From positions 1 through 6,975 of the forward strand of contig DRJN01000464.1 in NCBI GenBank assembly GCA_011052165.1: a stretch of 6,975 bases of DNA, given 5' to 3'. This DNA comes from Gammaproteobacteria bacterium. GTDB lineage: Bacteria; Pseudomonadota; Gammaproteobacteria; UBA6429; Thiohalophilaceae. Positions 1 through 5,842 of this stretch are shown piece after piece; positions within the stretch are counted from its first letter, which is position 1; each line of letters opens with the position of its first letter. The position numbers and the translations under genes were made by a program. Under the pieces are notes generated by a model. It searched no databases, was not told the origin of the DNA, and worked only from the letters and a program-made list of their open reading frames with translations.

Positions 1-266
1 ATAAGGAAATTAATCTGGATGTCATTCTTGATGTGCCGGTCGAGGTTTCCATGGAAATCGGCTCTACCAAAATGAATATTCGTAATCTGCTGCATCTGAA
101 CCAGGGCTCGGTGGTGGAACTGGATCGGTTGGCCGGTGAACCATTGAATGTCAAGGTCAATGGGACCCTGATTGCTCATGGCGAAGTGGTGGTGGTGAAT
201 GAAAAATTCGGCATTCGCCTGACGGATATTATCAGCCCGGCTGAACGGGTAAAGAAGCTCTCATGA
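1..266 (+). CDS. fliN: Flagellar motor switch/C-ring protein FliN, C-terminal part (5' truncated by window edge)
   Basis: FliN is a cytoplasmic C-ring protein that, with FliM and FliG, sets the direction of motor rotation and docks the FliH/FliI export ATPase complex. The reading frame is already open at the left edge (first full codon at base 3), so the N terminus lies outside; 87 residues are visible of a protein that is usually about 110-155 long. The visible part is the whole SpoA (surface presentation of antigens) domain. It opens with DVILDVPVEVSMEIGSTKM, continues with a helix IRNLLHL and the conserved GSVVELDRLAGEPLNVKVNG block, and then has GEVVVVNEKFGIRLTDI and the ending SPAERVKKLS. 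The GTG at 33 could be read as a start but lies inside the conserved DVPVEV strand, so it is internal. The TGA stop overlaps the fliO ATG (ATGA, 263-266), which implies translational coupling. Identification rests on recalled family sequence and on the neighbouring genes. Confidence 0.96.
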   Translation, partial: KEINLDVILDVPVEVSMEIGSTKMNIRNLLHLNQGSVVELDRLAGEPLNVKVNGTLIAHGEVVVVNEKFGIRLTDIISPAERVKKLS

Positions 267-724
267 TCCGTACCTGGTACTATATTTTTTTGTCCTTGTT
301 GCTAAGCTTCAGTGCGCAGGCAGCAGAAGAAAAGGCGGTTGCCGCGCACGGACTAAGGGCGCTCAAGTCTGAAGGTGTGGCGGAACACGCATTGGGTGCC
401 GACAGTTATATTCAGATGATCCTGGGACTGATATTTATTGTCCTGCTTATTTTTGCCCTGGCCTGGTTGATGCGGCGCATGGGACGCTTGCAGTCGGTGA
501 TGGGGGGTACTATGAAATTGCTGGGCGGCATGTCACTGGGGCAGCGTGAACGTGCAGTGCTGGTGCAGGTGGGGGACACACAAATGTTGCTGGGAGTCGC
601 GCCGGGCAGCGTGCGCGCTCTTCATGTGTTTGATAAGCCCGTGGTAACAGGCACCGCTACCGCCTCTGGCTACAGGTTTGCCGACAAGCTTAATGCTATT
701 TTGAAGCAGAAGGCGGCAAGATAA
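263..724 (+). CDS. fliO: Flagellar biosynthesis protein FliO
   Basis: FliO is a small inner-membrane protein that assists assembly of the FliP ring in the flagellar type III export gate; it is the least conserved member of the set. The 153-residue product begins with a probable signal peptide (residues 1-20: basic start, hydrophobic SLLLSF stretch, AQA before a likely cleavage site). A short periplasmic stretch follows, then one strong membrane helix at about 49-69 (IQMILGLIFIVLLIFALAWL). The positive RRMGR after it orients the rest to the cytoplasm. The C-terminal domain carries the family pattern LLGGMSLGQRERAVLVQVGD and LLGVAPGSV (residues 86-117). The ATG at 263 overlaps the fliN stop, and the upstream AAAGAAG is only a weak ribosome site, so reinitiation after fliN is likely. 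The stop TAA at 722-724 shares its last base with the fliP start. The length fits FliO of polar flagellates, which also carry this signal-like N terminus. Confidence 0.93.
   Translation: MIRTWYYIFLSLLLSFSAQAAEEKAVAAHGLRALKSEGVAEHALGADSYIQMILGLIFIVLLIFALAWLMRRMGRLQSVMGGTMKLLGGMSLGQRERAVLVQVGDTQMLLGVAPGSVRALHVFDKPVVTGTATASGYRFADKLNAILKQKAAR
708..713 (+). promoter_or_regulatory. Ribosome binding site for fliP
   Basis: AGAAGG lies inside the end of fliO, ten bases before the ATG at 724. A second in-frame ATG at 730 would be sixteen bases away, too far for this site. The spacing therefore favours 724 as the fliP start. Confidence 0.5.
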
Positions 725-1476
725 TGCGCATGACTTTTCTGCGTCTTGTGCCACTGTTGATTCTGCTTTCATGGCCGTTGGATGCGGCGGTTGCCGCAAC
801 GGGTTTGCAGGCTTTGACGATGACCACGGCCAGTAACGGTACGCAGACCTATAGCCTGAGTATCCAGGCGCTGTTCCTGATGACCGCGCTCACTTTTTTG
901 CCTGCGGCGATGATGATGATGACATCGTTCACCCGGGTTATCATTGTTCTGGCTATTCTGCGTCAGGCTATCGGTTTGATGCAGGCACCGTCATCACAGA
1001 TACTGATCGGCCTGTCATTATTTCTGACTTTTTTCATCATGGCGCCGGTTTTCACCCAGATCAATACTCGCGCTTTGCAACCCTACCTTAATAACAAAAT
1101 GAGCCTGCAGGATGCGGCGCTGAGCGCGGCGGTGCCGCTGCGTAAATTCATGTTCAACCAGACCCGCGAGAGTGACATCAAAATGTTTGGTGAAATGGCG
1201 GGGCATGATGCTTTTAAATCAAAAGATGACGTGCCTTTTACGGTGCTCGTACCTTCCTTTGTTACCAGCGAGTTAAAAACAGCCTTCCAGATTGGCTTCC
1301 TGTTATTTATCCCTTTTCTGATTATCGATCTGGTGGTGGCCAGTGTGCTCATGTCCATGGGCATGGTGATGCTCTCACCGATGATCATTTCATTACCCTT
1401 CAAGATAATGTTGTTTGTAATGGTGGATGGCTGGAGCCTCGTTATGGGTACCTTGGCTTCCAGCTTTTATATGTAA
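724..1476 (+). CDS. fliP: Flagellar type III export gate protein FliP
   Basis: FliP forms the pentameric core of the FliP5-FliQ4-FliR1 export gate through which rod, hook and filament subunits leave the cytoplasm. The product has 250 residues (about 245 in enterics). It starts with a cleavable signal peptide (1 to about 25, ending AAVAA), which is a known peculiarity of FliP. Hydrophobic segments follow at about 45-69, 93-110, 188-217 and 228-248. Family landmarks are MTSFTRVIIVLAILRQA (66-82), VPSFVTSELKTAFQIGF (176-192), FIPFLIIDLVVASVLMSMGM (195-214), LPFKIMLFVMVDGW (224-237) and the C-terminal ASSFYM. The methionine cluster that seals the closed pore reads GMVML here (213-217), with Val at the position where enteric FliP has a second Met. 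Residues 63-66 are four Met in a row. The start overlaps the fliO stop by one base (TAATG), so translation is probably coupled to fliO. Confidence 0.98.
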   Translation: MRMTFLRLVPLLILLSWPLDAAVAATGLQALTMTTASNGTQTYSLSIQALFLMTALTFLPAAMMMMTSFTRVIIVLAILRQAIGLMQAPSSQILIGLSLFLTFFIMAPVFTQINTRALQPYLNNKMSLQDAALSAAVPLRKFMFNQTRESDIKMFGEMAGHDAFKSKDDVPFTVLVPSFVTSELKTAFQIGFLLFIPFLIIDLVVASVLMSMGMVMLSPMIISLPFKIMLFVMVDGWSLVMGTLASSFYM

Positions 1477-1479
1477 GGA
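1475..1479 (+). promoter_or_regulatory. Ribosome binding site for fliQ
   Basis: AAGGA overlaps the fliP TAA stop and stands six bases before the fliQ ATG at 1486. The overlap with the stop codon suggests that ribosomes finishing fliP feed fliQ. Confidence 0.7.
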
Positions 1480-1485
1480 TGAGAT

Positions 1486-1755
1486 ATGACTCCGGCAAGC
1501 GTTCTTGATATTTTCAGTCATGCTATGGAACTGGTGTTGTTGCTGGTCGTCGTTATTCTGGTTCCAGCGCTGGTGGTCGGTTTGTTGGTGAGTATGTTTC
1601 AGGCGGCCACCCAGATTAATGAAATGACCCTGAGTTTTATTCCCAAACTGGTTATCACCATCCTGACCCTGATGGTTGCCGGTCCCTGGATGTTGCGTAT
1701 GCTGATTGAATATACGCATAACCTGATTCTCAATATCCCTCACCTGATAGGCTGA
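1486..1755 (+). CDS. fliQ: Flagellar type III export gate protein FliQ
   Basis: FliQ is a small two-helix membrane protein; four copies wrap around the FliP/FliR core of the export gate. The 89-residue length is exactly typical. Helix 1 is at about 14-36 and helix 2 at about 53-73. Between them lies the hallmark loop LLVSMFQAATQINEMTLSF (33-51), with the FQAATQINE core, followed by IPKL. Helix 1 is somewhat unusual in composition, with a run of Val and Leu (ELVLLLVVVILVPALVVG) where many homologues have more Ala. The gene begins nine bases after fliP and ends three bases before fliR, so all gate subunits come from one message. The family assignment is secure. Confidence 0.97.
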   Translation: MTPASVLDIFSHAMELVLLLVVVILVPALVVGLLVSMFQAATQINEMTLSFIPKLVITILTLMVAGPWMLRMLIEYTHNLILNIPHLIG

Positions 1756-1758
1756 AGT

Positions 1759-2535
1759 ATGCACTTCAGCAGCGCAGAAATTACGGCAATCCTGGGTAGC
1801 TGGCTCTGGCCGCTGTTCCGTATTGGGGGCATGGTGATGGCCGCGCCGGTATTTGGCGCCCGCTCGGTGCCCGCCCGCGTCAAACTGATGATCACGTTGG
1901 CGCTGACCGTGATTATCGCTCCCCTGTTACCGCCGGTTCCGGCGATCGATGTTTTCAGTCCCCTGAGTTTTTTAATCATCGTGCAGCAGATCCTGATCGG
2001 CGTGGTGATGGGCTTTTCGGTGCAGCTGGCTTTCAGTGCGGTGATTACGGGTGGTCAGGTGATCGCCATGCAGATGGGACTGGGCTTTTCTCTGATGGTG
2101 GATCCGCAGAATGGCACCCAGGCGCCGGTGTTGAGCCAGTTCTATGTGTTGTTTGCGATCCTGATCTATCTCGCGCTCAACGGACACCTGGTTCTGATCC
2201 AGGTGCTGCGCGACAGTTTCACCCTGATTCCGATTGGTCCCGATGGTTTACAGGCCGTTGAGTTCCAGAAGCTGGCGGACTGGGGTAGCCAGATCTTTGC
2301 GGGGGGCTTGAGTATTGCCCTGCCTGCTATTGCGTCTTTGCTGGTGGTGAACATTGCCTTTGGCATCATGACCCGTGCCGCGCCACAGATGAATATTTTT
2401 GCGATTGGATTTCCCATTACCATGATTCTGGGTTTCGCCCTGGTATGGATTACCATGCCAGGCATTGTGTCGCGCACAGGCGCGCTGTTTAACGGCACCT
2501 ATGATCTGCTGCGTCAACTGCTTGGAGGTCTGTAG
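1759..2535 (+). CDS. fliR: Flagellar type III export gate protein FliR
   Basis: FliR completes the core export gate: one copy closes the FliP pentamer into a helical assembly, and it contacts FlhB. The 258-residue length is typical of the family. It is almost entirely hydrophobic, with likely helices near 9-31, 42-60, 69-97, 126-150, 177-202 and 212-235. Conserved blocks are WPLFRIGGMVMAAPVFG with the basic turn RSVPARVK (17-42), GFSVQLAFSAVITGGQVIAM (85-104), MGLGFSLMVDPQNGTQAPVL (106-125), LALNGHLVLIQVL.DSFTLIPIG (138-160) and AFGIMTRAAPQMNIFAIGFP (200-219). The start ATG sits three bases after fliQ with only a weak TAGG upstream, so coupling to fliQ is likely. FliR and FlhB are fused in some clostridia; here they are separate, with two bases between them and different reading frames. 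Confidence 0.98.
   Translation: MHFSSAEITAILGSWLWPLFRIGGMVMAAPVFGARSVPARVKLMITLALTVIIAPLLPPVPAIDVFSPLSFLIIVQQILIGVVMGFSVQLAFSAVITGGQVIAMQMGLGFSLMVDPQNGTQAPVLSQFYVLFAILIYLALNGHLVLIQVLRDSFTLIPIGPDGLQAVEFQKLADWGSQIFAGGLSIALPAIASLLVVNIAFGIMTRAAPQMNIFAIGFPITMILGFALVWITMPGIVSRTGALFNGTYDLLRQLLGGL
2524..2528 (+). promoter_or_regulatory. Strong ribosome binding site for flhB
   Basis: GGAGG, inside the last codons of fliR, is nine bases before the flhB ATG at 2538. It is the best Shine-Dalgarno match among the junctions of this cluster. Confidence 0.8.
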
Positions 2536-2537
2536 TT

Positions 2538-3692
2538 ATGGCAGAAGACAGCGGTCAGGAGCGCACAGAAGACCCCACACCCCGACGAAAACAGCAAGCA
2601 CGGGAGAAGGGCCAGGTTGCCCATTCGCGTGAACTCAATACCATGCTGATGATGCTGAGTGCCGGTATTGCCCTGCTGGTGCTGGGACCGGCGCTGGTGA
2701 CGACCCTGAGCAATTTGTTTCGCCAGAATTTGCATATGAGCCGGGCTAATATTTTCGATCCCGGCGCGATGATACGACTGTTTGAGTCCTCCATGCTGGA
2801 TGCCCTATGGGGACTGACGCCATTCTTTATCGTTGTCATGGTGGCTGCGGTTGCCGGACCCCTGATCATGGGGGGCATTAACTTTAATACCAAAGCGATT
2901 GGGTTTAAATGGGAAAAGCTGGATCCCGTCAAGGGACTGCAGCGCCTCTTTGCCTGGCGCGGGCTGGTGGAATTACTCAAGACCCTGGCGAAGTTTATGA
3001 TGATTGCCACCATTGCGGTGACCTTCCTCTACCATCAGCTGGATCAGTATCTTACGCTGGCCCACGAACCGATCAAGATGGCGCTGGCGCATACCATGCA
3101 CCTGTTACTGCGGGGGTTTCTGATCATTGCCTCAAGCCTGATTCTGCTGGCGGCGGTCGATGTGCCGTTTCAGTTATGGGATCACAACCGGCAACTGAAA
3201 ATGACCTTCCAGGAAATCAGGGATGAGAACAAGGAAAATGAAGGTAATCCGGAGGTGCGTGGCCGGGTGCGTCGGCTACAGAAGGAAATGGCGCAGCGGC
3301 GAATGATGACGGAAGTACCCAATGCTGACGTGGTGGTGACCAACCCGGAACACTATGCCGTGGCGCTGAAATATGATCCTGAAACCATGCCGGCGCCGGT
3401 GCTGCTGGCCAAGGGTGCGGATCTGATGGCGATCCAGATCCGAAATATCGCGCGTGAGCATAATGTGATGATTCTGGAAGCCCCGCCACTGGCGCGCGCC
3501 TTGCACCACACGACCGAAATTGACGCTGAGATCCCGGCGGGACTGTACCTGGCCGTGGCTCAGGTGCTGGCCTATGTCTTCCAGTTGAAACGCGCCGGCA
3601 AGAGTCGTGGGCGGACCCAGGGCTACGGCCCAGGTAAACCCCATCGTATGAACAACCTTCCGATACCGGATGATATGCAGTTTGATTCCTGA
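2538..3692 (+). CDS. flhB: Flagellar export switch protein FlhB
   Basis: FlhB is the inner-membrane export component that switches substrate specificity from rod/hook to filament proteins after self-cleavage. The 384-residue length matches the family (about 380). The charged N terminus has the usual ERTEDPTPRRKQQAREKGQV pattern and S-REL (residues 8-33). Four membrane helices lie near 35-57, 90-113, 144-167 and 187-210, then the conserved DVPFQLWDHNRQLKMT (208-223), where the cytoplasmic linker begins. The cleavage motif is N269-P270-E271-H272, followed by YAVALKYD; cleavage occurs between Asn and Pro, and both fall at the same residue numbers as in Salmonella FlhB. The third motif residue is Glu instead of the common Thr. 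The C domain continues with AKGADLMAIQIRNIAREHNV and APPLARALH. The tail has KSRGRTQGYGPGKP and LPIPDDM, a proline-rich end seen in polar-flagellate FlhB. It is followed by flhA after 16 bases. Confidence 0.98.
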   Translation: MAEDSGQERTEDPTPRRKQQAREKGQVAHSRELNTMLMMLSAGIALLVLGPALVTTLSNLFRQNLHMSRANIFDPGAMIRLFESSMLDALWGLTPFFIVVMVAAVAGPLIMGGINFNTKAIGFKWEKLDPVKGLQRLFAWRGLVELLKTLAKFMMIATIAVTFLYHQLDQYLTLAHEPIKMALAHTMHLLLRGFLIIASSLILLAAVDVPFQLWDHNRQLKMTFQEIRDENKENEGNPEVRGRVRRLQKEMAQRRMMTEVPNADVVVTNPEHYAVALKYDPETMPAPVLLAKGADLMAIQIRNIAREHNVMILEAPPLARALHHTTEIDAEIPAGLYLAVAQVLAYVFQLKRAGKSRGRTQGYGPGKPHRMNNLPIPDDMQFDS

Positions 3693-3708
3693 ACTAAAGT
3701 GAAACGTT

Positions 3709-5802
3709 ATGGTTGAACGCGTTGCGGTTATGAATTCATTAAAATCCATCAGTGGCAAGGGCCTCGGCGCGCCCCTGCTGCTGATGGTCATGATGTCGAT
3801 GATCGTGGTGCCGATGGCGCCCTTCATGCTGGATATCTTTTTCAGCTTCAATATTGCTTTGGCGTTAATCGTATTGTTGGTGACCATCTATAGCCTGCGT
3901 CCCCTGGATTTTTCCCTGTTTCCCACCGTGCTGCTGATTAGCACCTTGCTGCGTCTTGCCTTGAACGTGGCATCCACGCGTGTGGTACTCCTGGAAGGTC
4001 ATACGGGTGCGGGGGCCGCCGGGCAGGTGATCAAGGCGTTTGGTGACTTTGTTATCGGCGGTAATTATGCGGTGGGGATCATCGTTTTTATCATTCTGGT
4101 GATTATCAACTTTGTGGTGATCACCAAGGGCGCCACACGTATTTCCGAAGTCAGCGCGCGATTTACTCTGGATGCCATGCCGGGCAAACAAATGGCGATT
4201 GATGCGGATCTGAATGCGGGTTTGATCGACCAGGATGAGGCGCGTCTTCGGCGTGAAGAAATCAGCGCCGAAGCCGAGTTTTATGGTTCTATGGATGGCG
4301 CCAGCAAGTTTGTCCGGGGTGATGCGGTCGCGGGTATTCTGATCCTGTTTATCAATATTTTTGGCGGCCTGCTGATCGGAACCCTGCAACATGATCTGAG
4401 TTTTTCCGATGCGGCCCGGGTTTATACGCTGCTGACGATCGGTGACGGCCTGGTGGCGCAAATCCCGGCACTGCTGTTGTCAACGGCGGCCGGTATCATC
4501 ACGACCCGGGTGTCCAGTTCCCAGGACATGGGCGCCCAGGTGCTGCACCAGTTGTTTGGCAATGTGCGTTCACTGGTCGTCACCAGCATCATACTGGGTG
4601 TGATGGGCATCATTCCCGGCATGCCAAATGTGGCTTTCCTGAGCCTGTCATTCTGCTGTGGTGCGATAGCCTGGTTTATTTATCGGCGTAAGCAGGGACC
4701 GGCACAAGCTGCCGCCGAACCGGTTGCTCAGGCTGAACCGGAAGCCCGGGATCTGAGCTGGGATGATGTGACCGCCGTGGATGCCATCGGTCTGGAAGTG
4801 GGCTATCGCCTCATTCCTATGGTCGACAAGGAGCAGGGTGGTCAGCTCATGAGCCGCATCAAGGGGGTGCGCAAAAAACTGTCGCAGGAACTGGGGTTCC
4901 TGATTCCACCTGTGCATATCCGCGACAATTTGGAACTGCCGCCCACCAGCTACCGTATTACGCTTATGGGGGTGACCGTGGGTGAAGCGGAAATTTTTCC
5001 TGACAAGGAAATGGCCATCAACCCCGGCCAGGTGTTCGGCAAAATCGAGGGGCTGGCAGCCCGGGATCCAGCTTTCGGACTGGATGCTCTGTGGATTGAT
5101 CCGGCGCAGCGGGATCAGGCTCAGACCATGGGTTATACGGTGGTGGACGCCAACACCGTGGTGGCCACCCATCTCAGTCAGTTATTGCAGGATCACGCCA
5201 GTGAGCTGCTGGGGCATGAAGAAGTTCAGCATTTGCTCGACAAGCTGGCGACCAGCGCACCTAAACTGGTGGAAAATCTGGTGCCCGATACCCTCAGTCT
5301 GGGGGTCGTCGTAAAAGTGCTGCAAAATCTGCTGCAAGAGGGTGTGCCCATCCGGGATATTCGCAGTATTGCCGAAACTCTGGCGGAACATGGCAGCCGG
5401 AGTCAAGACCCTGACGTTCTTACCGCCGCTACCCGGGTAGCGTTGGGGCGTCTGATTGTCCAGCAAATCAATGGGATGGGGGCTGAACTTCCTGTCACTA
5501 CGCTGGATCCAAATTTGGAACAGTTGTTGCATCAAACCGTGCAGGCAAGCGAAGGAGGCGTAATCGGAGTGGAACCGGGATTGGCGGAACGCCTGCATAC
5601 GGCTCTCACAGACAGCGCACAGAAACAGGAAGTTTCGGGGCAGGCTGCAGTTTTACTGGTTTCCGCCGCCATACGTTCCATGCTTGCCCGTTTTGTGCGA
5701 CATACCATACCGTCATTGCATGTGCTGGCTTACAACGAAATACCCAGTGACAAGCAAATAAAAATAATTGCGACGGTGGGCCAACAGGCTGAGATAAGCT
5801 GA
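3709..5802 (+). CDS. flhA: Flagellar export gate protein FlhA (FHIPEP family)
   Basis: FlhA forms a nonameric ring that couples export to the proton gradient and receives substrate-chaperone complexes. The product is 697 residues (692 in Salmonella). Residues 1 to about 325 are the membrane part, with helices near 21-40, 43-62, 70-90, 115-137, 205-225, 240-265, 286-303 and 306-325. The FHIPEP signature RISEVSARFTLDAMPGKQMA spans 144-163. With an offset of three from Salmonella numbering, residues important for export are kept: R91, R151, D155, K200 and D205 (likely equivalents of R94, R154, D158, K203 and D208). An Ala/Pro/Glu-rich linker (about 330-348) leads to the cytosolic domain, where D453, F456 and T487 match the chaperone-binding dimple. 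The ATG at 3709 has a weak AAAGTGA upstream, and an in-frame TGA at 3700 excludes any earlier start. The ATG at 3730 (residue 8) has no ribosome site but remains possible. Confidence 0.98.
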   Translation: MVERVAVMNSLKSISGKGLGAPLLLMVMMSMIVVPMAPFMLDIFFSFNIALALIVLLVTIYSLRPLDFSLFPTVLLISTLLRLALNVASTRVVLLEGHTGAGAAGQVIKAFGDFVIGGNYAVGIIVFIILVIINFVVITKGATRISEVSARFTLDAMPGKQMAIDADLNAGLIDQDEARLRREEISAEAEFYGSMDGASKFVRGDAVAGILILFINIFGGLLIGTLQHDLSFSDAARVYTLLTIGDGLVAQIPALLLSTAAGIITTRVSSSQDMGAQVLHQLFGNVRSLVVTSIILGVMGIIPGMPNVAFLSLSFCCGAIAWFIYRRKQGPAQAAAEPVAQAEPEARDLSWDDVTAVDAIGLEVGYRLIPMVDKEQGGQLMSRIKGVRKKLSQELGFLIPPVHIRDNLELPPTSYRITLMGVTVGEAEIFPDKEMAINPGQVFGKIEGLAARDPAFGLDALWIDPAQRDQAQTMGYTVVDANTVVATHLSQLLQDHASELLGHEEVQHLLDKLATSAPKLVENLVPDTLSLGVVVKVLQNLLQEGVPIRDIRSIAETLAEHGSRSQDPDVLTAATRVALGRLIVQQINGMGAELPVTTLDPNLEQLLHQTVQASEGGVIGVEPGLAERLHTALTDSAQKQEVSGQAAVLLVSAAIRSMLARFVRHTIPSLHVLAYNEIPSDKQIKIIATVGQQAEIS

Positions 5803-5819
5803 ACCTGCTCATCAGCCTG
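5785..5819 (+). repeat. Inverted repeat spanning the flhA stop codon
   Basis: CAGGCTGA (5785-5792) and TCAGCCTG (5812-5819) are perfect 8-base complements. Inside, AGC (5797-5799) can pair with GCT (5807-5809), giving a stem with an internal bulge and a seven-base loop. The flhA TGA (5800-5802) falls in that loop. No run of T follows, so this does not look like an intrinsic terminator. It could be an RNA hairpin that tunes flhF expression, or chance. Confidence 0.4.
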
Positions 5820-5825
5820 AAACAG

Positions 5826-5838
5826 ACAGGAAACAGGA
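5826..5838 (+). promoter_or_regulatory. flhF ribosome binding region with tandem ACAGGA
   Basis: ACAGGA occurs at 5826-5831 and again at 5833-5838, a seven-base period. The AGGA cores stand about eleven and four bases before the flhF ATG at 5843, so either copy, more probably the first, can serve as ribosome site. Each copy also contains the ANGGA core recognised by CsrA/RsmA proteins, which makes translational control conceivable. That role is inferred from the motif alone. Confidence 0.5.
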
Positions 5839-5842
5839 TAAA

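Noticed and set aside
910..921. Four ATG repeats in fliP as a possible phase-variable microsatellite
   Set aside because: The unit is three bases and in frame, so slippage would add or remove Met rather than switch the gene, and four copies are too few to be notably unstable.
2909..3226. Alternative + strand frame inside flhB (105 codons), and a similar one inside flhA at 4982-5314
   Set aside because: Both are out-of-frame readings of conserved FlhB and FlhA segments; no family resemblance and no sign of programmed frameshifting.
3716..3723. AACGCGTT palindrome just after the flhA start
   Set aside because: An eight-base palindrome is expected by chance in a window of this size, and it has no extended symmetry or partner site.
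3276..4461. Long open frames on the minus strand (3276-3887 and 3865-4461, about 200 codons each)
   Set aside because: They lie antisense to flhB and flhA, whose proteins match conserved families along their full length. Their translations are low-complexity and rich in His, Arg and Gln, as expected from the complement of a biased + strand code, with no recognisable domain.
4695..4707. GGCAC...TGC resembling a sigma-54 promoter inside flhA
   Set aside because: The GG and GC elements are two bases closer than the invariant sigma-54 spacing, and the site lies within the flhA linker coding region with no gene start after it.
5759..5798. Possible flhF promoter: TAAA plus GCTGAGATAA (sigma-28-like), or TTGCGA plus GATAAG (sigma-70-like)
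   Set aside because: The sigma-28 elements have the wrong sequence and spacing (TAAA-N15-GCCGATAA expected). The sigma-70 boxes match only four of six bases each with a 19-base spacer. Both overlap the flhA end and are within chance expectation.
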